Positions 31,104 to 33,970 of a DNA stretch of 33,970 bases are shown here, piece by piece. A program made the position numbers and the translations under genes. A model generated the notes under the pieces. The model saw only the letters and a list, made by a program, of their open reading frames with translations. It ran no database searches and had not been told where the DNA came from. Numbering within the stretch: position 1 is the stretch's first letter; the number at the start of each line of letters is the position of its first letter. Source of the stretch: a virus; the IMG/VR virus record IMGVR_UViG_3300034021_000264, positions 1 to 33,970 of that record. One strand, given 5' to 3'.

Positions 31104-31427
31104 ATGAAAAAACAATTCACACTTCAAGACTGGATGACCGAAAACAGAGAGTTGGTCATTGCCTCTTACAACGACCTGAAAGAAGAGAAATTCTTTAGTG
31201 GGATTTCAATGAAAGAATTTGGTCTTTCGGTTTTCCGAGCGATGTCTAACAACAACCCAAAGAGCGCAAACAGAGCAGCCTCTTTGCTTCCTAACGTGCT
31301 TGGAATGGCCTACTCAAATAACACCACTTGCGGTGTGTCTTACTCTACTCCTTACGCTGAAAGTAACCACGCGAAACAAGTAGCTTACTTTGGTGCTGAG
31401 AAAACTAATCAACTAAACGCCATCTGA
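31104..31427 (+). CDS. Hypothetical early-type protein (107 aa)
   Basis: 107 residues, no signal or membrane segment. The start MKKQFTLQDWMTENRELVIA is helical, followed by FGLSVFRAMSNNNPKSANRA, and ends in a polar Ser/Asn/Gln-rich tail. It has its own promoter with operator copy 2, and a short leader. Nothing recognised. First gene of a small operon running to 32339. Confidence 0.6.
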   Translation: MKKQFTLQDWMTENRELVIASYNDLKEEKFFSGISMKEFGLSVFRAMSNNNPKSANRAASLLPNVLGMAYSNNTTCGVSYSTPYAESNHAKQVAYFGAEKTNQLNAI

Positions 31428-31430
31428 GCC

Positions 31431-31592
31431 ATGAGAAAGTACGTAAATAAGATAGAGATAAATGGATCGGTGTACACGCACACCGTGGAGGCTAACAGCT
31501 ACAGAGATGCTGTTGAAATCAATGACGCTCACAAGGTGTTGGCTGCAAGAAAGGGTCGCAAAATATTTGGCAGACTTTACAGAAACGACTAA
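31431..31592 (+). CDS. Small basic protein (53 aa)
   Basis: 53 residues starting MRKYVNKIEINGSVYTHTVE and ending with a basic helix (AARKGRKIFGRLYRND). The ATG is three bases after the previous stop and the TAA is two bases before the next ATG. A strand pair followed by a helix suggests a small DNA- or RNA-binding fold, but no family is recognised. A larger frame on the same strand (31462-31746) is a shadow. Confidence 0.65.
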   Translation: MRKYVNKIEINGSVYTHTVEANSYRDAVEINDAHKVLAARKGRKIFGRLYRND

Positions 31593-31594
31593 CC

Positions 31595-31870
31595 ATGCAA
31601 ACCAACCACATCACAGTCACCACAACGGACGGGTGTTATCAGTTTCACGCTGCGGTTCAATTCGAGCAGGGCAGTACGCGATATACCCGCGATTCAATAG
31701 CCGAGGACATACCCGACAGAGTTGTGTCAATCTACACATACATTGAGGACGAGGTTACGGATTGGCTACTTAGCCACTTCGATGAGTGCGACCTATGCAA
31801 CGACACGACCTTCACGGTAAATGATTTTCCAAGCGAATTAAAAACAGAACCTTATACAATAGCGGAATGA
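31595..31870 (+). CDS. Hypothetical acidic protein (91 aa)
   Basis: 91 residues, strongly acidic in the C-terminal half (DWLLSHFDECDLCNDTTFTV) with a CxxC pair (C69, C72 region). The N-terminal half is beta-rich (HITVTTTDGCYQFHAAVQFE). No function recognised. Overlaps the next gene by four bases, in the same operon as the gene at 31104. Confidence 0.6.
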   Translation: MQTNHITVTTTDGCYQFHAAVQFEQGSTRYTRDSIAEDIPDRVVSIYTYIEDEVTDWLLSHFDECDLCNDTTFTVNDFPSELKTEPYTIAE

Positions 31871-32151
31871 TCACATCGACAGAACTGGAGTTGAAACTTT
31901 CCAACACGAAGATACCGACCTTTGTACGCAACGAGGGCATCAAGGCGGTAGTTAGGCTAAAGATGGAGTGTTACGACCACATCATCACAGACCGTAAGAC
32001 GCTGCATCTACTGGCCGAAGCAATAGGCGTTAAGCCGATCAAATCAGGCCGTTACACATTCATTCGCGTATTCGATGAGTTGCAGAACGCGGTGGATATT
32101 CAATACGACAACGGTAGCTTTTTCATCTTCGGGCAAGGTGATGAGCAATAG
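31867..32151 (+). CDS. Hypothetical protein (94 aa)
   Basis: 94 residues, helical start (TSTELELKLSNTKIPTFVRN), basic middle (AVVRLKMECYDHIITDRKTL) and a beta end (QYDNGSFFIFGQGDEQ). No recognised family. Overlaps the previous gene by four bases; two bases separate it from the next. Confidence 0.55.
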   Translation: MITSTELELKLSNTKIPTFVRNEGIKAVVRLKMECYDHIITDRKTLHLLAEAIGVKPIKSGRYTFIRVFDELQNAVDIQYDNGSFFIFGQGDEQ

Positions 32152-32153
32152 GA

Positions 32154-32339
32154 ATGGCGAGATCTAAACCACAGGAATCGCCCGCGCTCATGCCCGGAGT
32201 AGTAACGGGTTGGGTTATGAAGTCGGACGGCTTTTGGTGGTATGGTAACGGTGACATTCAACCAAAGCTGATGTTCCCGTCCCCACCTTGGCCGAAACGA
32301 CACAAACCGAAAGCGGGTGAACAGCTTAAACTTTTCTAA
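32154..32339 (+). CDS. Hypothetical protein (61 aa), Trp/Pro-rich
   Basis: 61 residues with many Trp, Pro and Lys (GVVTGWVMKSDGFWWYGN; PSPPWPKRHKPKAGEQLKLF). The end KAGEQLKLF is typical of a short sorted tail or a clamp/partner-binding motif of type QLxLF, which binds the bacterial sliding clamp in other proteins; this is only a pattern resemblance. A terminator follows at once, so it closes the operon. Confidence 0.55.
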   Translation: MARSKPQESPALMPGVVTGWVMKSDGFWWYGNGDIQPKLMFPSPPWPKRHKPKAGEQLKLF

Positions 32340-32342
32340 CCG

Positions 32343-32371
32343 AAAGCCTCCGTAACTGGGGGCTTTTTTTT
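32343..32371 (+). terminator. Rho-independent terminator
   Basis: AAAGCCTCC at 32343-32351 pairs with GGGGGCTTT at 32358-32366 (one T-G pair), loop six bases, followed by a run of eight T from 32364. Strong terminator of the operon from 31104. Confidence 0.8.
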
Positions 32372-32377
32372 GTTTTT

Positions 32378-32639
32378 GGACGTATTGTTTTGACCGGTGG
32401 GCGAACGTTATTTTTAACGCGTCCTAAATTTACCCAATAAAAATAGGCATTGGACTCTTTGGACGAATTAAAGCGTTCCTATACGTTATATCTATTTGCT
32501 TTTGATAAAAGATAAGTTTTTATTTTTTTGTTTAAAAAATCAAATCAATTCGTCCATACGTCCAAAGTCAATAGCAGTAAAGGTTTGATAAAGTCCGAAT
32601 CTGTATTTTAATTAATCCAAACATCCTTTTTATACGTCC
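32378..32639. repeat. Six degenerate CGTCC repeats
   Basis: Copies at 32378-32382 and 32461-32465 (as GGACG) and 32420-32424, 32551-32555, 32559-32563, 32635-32639 (as CGTCC). Flanks agree with (A/T)CGTCC(A/T)AAA, for example TACGTCCAAAG, TTCGTCCAAAG and ACGTCCTAAAAC. The region 32380-32690 is AT-rich with poly-T and poly-A runs. This looks like an iteron cluster of a replication origin or a set of regulator sites; no gene is seen in 32340-32799. Confidence 0.6.
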
Positions 32640-32662
32640 TAAAACAAATTTTAACCTATAGG

Positions 32663-32691
32663 TTGTATATTCAAATAGTTTTGTATATTTG
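32663..32691 (+). promoter_or_regulatory. Promoter of the leader RNA and 32800 gene
   Basis: TTG at 32663-32665, 18 bases, then TATATTTG at 32684-32691, a good Bacteroidota match. Transcription should start near 32698, just before hairpin 1 of the leader RNA. Confidence 0.65.
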
Positions 32692-32700
32692 CACCGTTCC

Positions 32701-32788
32701 ATCGGGTAGCAGACCGATAAACTGAATAAAGACATTTAAGACCCATTCGAGGGAGGAGCTGCTACTCCAAACTCGGCTGGGTTTTTTT
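32701..32788 (+). ncRNA. Structured leader RNA with attenuator-like terminator
   Basis: Hairpin 1: ATCGG (32701-32705) and CCGAT (32714-32718) around the loop GTAGCAGA. Hairpin 2: ACCCA (32741-32745) with TGGGT (32778-32782), CGAG (32748-32751) with CTCG (32772-32775), and an inner GGAG (32755-32758) with CTCC (32765-32768) around CTGCTA, followed by T7 at 32782-32788. GTAGCAG in loop 1 is the exact complement of CTGCTAC at 32759-32765, so the loops could kiss. The T7 run makes hairpin 2 a terminator; 12 bases later the next gene starts. Either a stand-alone small RNA or an attenuator. Confidence 0.6.
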
Positions 32789-32799
32789 ATTGTAAAAAA

Positions 32800-33069
32800 A
32801 TGGAAAATATAATGTGTTGCAGAAGTGATGGAGGAGGCTTTACTCCATACGATAAACGGGTAAAAAGTGCTATATTAAGCGCAAAAAAAAGTGGGGCAGA
32901 TTTGTCAGGCTTATTAGTTGCGGAAGATCATAAGGGTCTTTTATGGCTAACGTTTGTAGTAGGTGATTTTAAGCACGGAGTTACAGTAAAAGATTTGCAT
33001 TTGATAGCCAAGGCTTGGGAGGATGAAGGTGAGTTATACGAGGAAGTTTACATAATTCAAATTCAATGA
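32800..33069 (+). CDS. Hypothetical protein (89 aa)
   Basis: 89 residues starting MENIMCCRSDGGGFTPYDKR; the ATG at 32812 is an alternative start. The middle is beta-rich (GLLVAEDHKGLLWLTFVVGD), the end helical and acidic. Nothing recognised. It follows the leader RNA terminator directly and overlaps the next gene by four bases. Codons are clearly more AT-rich than in the structural genes, as in the next gene. Confidence 0.55.
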   Translation: MENIMCCRSDGGGFTPYDKRVKSAILSAKKSGADLSGLLVAEDHKGLLWLTFVVGDFKHGVTVKDLHLIAKAWEDEGELYEEVYIIQIQ

Positions 33070-33970
33070 GCCAGTTAGTCACAATATTTAAAAATATTAC
33101 TTCATCAGCAACAGGATTTAATAGGTCAGTTGACTTTTGTTTAGACCGTATCCGGAACGGAAATAGTAAAGAACTATTGAACCGAATTAGATTAGAACCC
33201 GAAAAGGATGCAAGAAATAAATTAAAGATGGGTTTGCCATCAATATGTTTTTCTGGTACTTTTTCAAATAGGTCTGCTGCTGGTTTAATTCAACATAGTA
33301 GTTTAATCTGTTTAGATTTTGATGGGTTTAAGGATAGCGAAGAAATGCAAGCCTACCGTGATACCATACAAGCATGGGAATATACGTTTGCTCTTTTTAC
33401 ATCTCCAAGCGGTGATGGGTTAAAGGTGTTGGTTCGAATACCACCAGATGCAGAAAATCACAAAGGTTACTTTGATTCGTTAGCTGAAAAATGGGATTGC
33501 GAGCAATTTGATAAAGGCACAAGCGATGTAAGCCGTGTATGTTACGAAAGTTATGATCCTAATTTGTATCATAATCCTGACGCATTGGTATGGATGACAA
33601 TCGCAGAACCTGACGAGGATGGAGTAGGTGGACATTGCGACCAAGTAATGATACCAGTTGCAAGCGAGAATCAAATAATTGAAAGGTTGCAAAAGTGGTG
33701 GAGTATGAAATACGGTTCTACAAAAGGAAGTCGAAATAATAACCTATACCGTTTTGCAAATGCTTTAAATTCTTTTGGAATATCTCAATCTGAAGCAGAT
33801 AGGTATTTAAAACAGTTTGCAGAAAAAGACTTTAAGACAGACGAAATAGAACGATTAGTAAAGTCTGCATACAAGCACCGTGATCGTTTTCACACACGTT
33901 TTTTTGAGGATAAAGCGGCACAGGCTAAAATAGAAAAGCTGGTTCGAAGTGGTAAAAAGGATAGTGAGAT
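33066..33970 (+). CDS. Primase-type protein, BT4734/VirE-N-like, 5' part
   Basis: ATG at 33066 overlaps the previous stop and the frame stays open to the window end (301 codons). The N-terminal domain matches the BT4734-like / VirE N-terminal family of Bacteroidota: GLPSICFSGTFSNR, then LICLDFDGFKD (D84, D86, the metal-binding acidic pair of primase-polymerases) and TSPSGDGLKVLVRIP. Residues about 200-280 form a helical region (GSRNNNLYRFANALNSFGIS) like the primase C-terminal domain that links to a helicase. Probably the replication primase(-helicase) of the phage. The 3' part is beyond the window. Confidence 0.82.
   Translation, partial: MSQLVTIFKNITSSATGFNRSVDFCLDRIRNGNSKELLNRIRLEPEKDARNKLKMGLPSICFSGTFSNRSAAGLIQHSSLICLDFDGFKDSEEMQAYRDTIQAWEYTFALFTSPSGDGLKVLVRIPPDAENHKGYFDSLAEKWDCEQFDKGTSDVSRVCYESYDPNLYHNPDALVWMTIAEPDEDGVGGHCDQVMIPVASENQIIERLQKWWSMKYGSTKGSRNNNLYRFANALNSFGISQSEADRYLKQFAEKDFKTDEIERLVKSAYKHRDRFHTRFFEDKAAQAKIEKLVRSGKKDSE

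Noticed and set aside
31462-31746. Plus-strand frame of 94 codons
   Set aside because: Overlaps two better genes (31431-31592 and 31595-31870) that abut their neighbours; its Cys/Arg/His-rich product looks like an off-frame reading.
1-33970. tRNA genes, integrase, or att sites
   Set aside because: No tRNA cloverleaf, recombinase motif or flanking repeat was seen, so temperate life style cannot be claimed from this window.

Overview
The window is a densely packed, entirely plus-strand segment of a tailed double-stranded DNA phage (or an excised/integrated form of one) whose host is most likely a member of the Bacteroidota. This assignment rests on the promoters, which follow the Bacteroidota pattern (TTG/TTTG, then TAnnTTTG), on the lack of strong Shine-Dalgarno sequences, and on family content (DUF3127 OB-fold protein, BT4734/VirE-N-type primase). 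Neighbouring genes overlap mostly by ATGA or a few bases. No integrase, repressor, tRNA or CRISPR array was seen. Both ends cut a gene, so the genome continues on both sides.

Layout. 1-1549: tail end of a replication/accessory region (DUF3127 protein, a protein reduced to a DnaA domain IV, small membrane proteins). 1608-2171: probable major tail (tube) protein behind its own promoter. 2181-4018: sugar island I (glycosyltransferase, GDP-mannose 4,6-dehydratase). 4002-5665: terminase, large subunit before small. 5662-7453: small genes and a tail-assembly-chaperone locus with a probable programmed frameshift on a run of nine T. 7383-14026: tape measure, tail-tip and distal tail proteins. 14032-14973: MuF-like minor head protein. 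14976-15143: a 55-residue superinfection-immunity (Imm-family) membrane protein. 15140-18654: sugar island II (GDP-L-fucose synthase, two glycosyltransferase-like proteins, two methyltransferases). 18665-26814: portal, scaffold, capsid, neck proteins and a large neck-associated adhesin-like protein. 26816-31000: holin-like protein, metallophosphoesterase, M15 endolysin and two spanin-like proteins. 31004-32339: small early-type genes behind a duplicated promoter/operator cassette. 32340-32799: AT-rich intergenic region with a terminator, six CGTCC repeats, a promoter and a structured leader RNA. 32800-33970: an unknown small gene and the start of a primase-type replication protein.

How the genes work together. 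The head and tail genes are complete enough to build a siphovirus-like particle (long tape measure, no sheath recognised). Gmd in island I and Fcl in island II together should turn GDP-mannose into GDP-L-fucose; the glycosyltransferases and methyltransferases beside them suggest a fucosylated, possibly O-methylated glycan on the virion or on the infected cell surface. The Imm-family protein sits directly before Fcl, so exclusion of a second phage and surface remodelling may be expressed together. Lysis genes lie between the neck genes and the replication region.

Most interesting regions: the T9 frameshift site, the split fucose pathway with the immunity gene, the leader RNA whose two hairpin loops are complementary, two different repeat clusters that could be origins or operators, and the duplicated operator-promoter cassette. 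All function calls come from reading motifs and context; no database search was possible.
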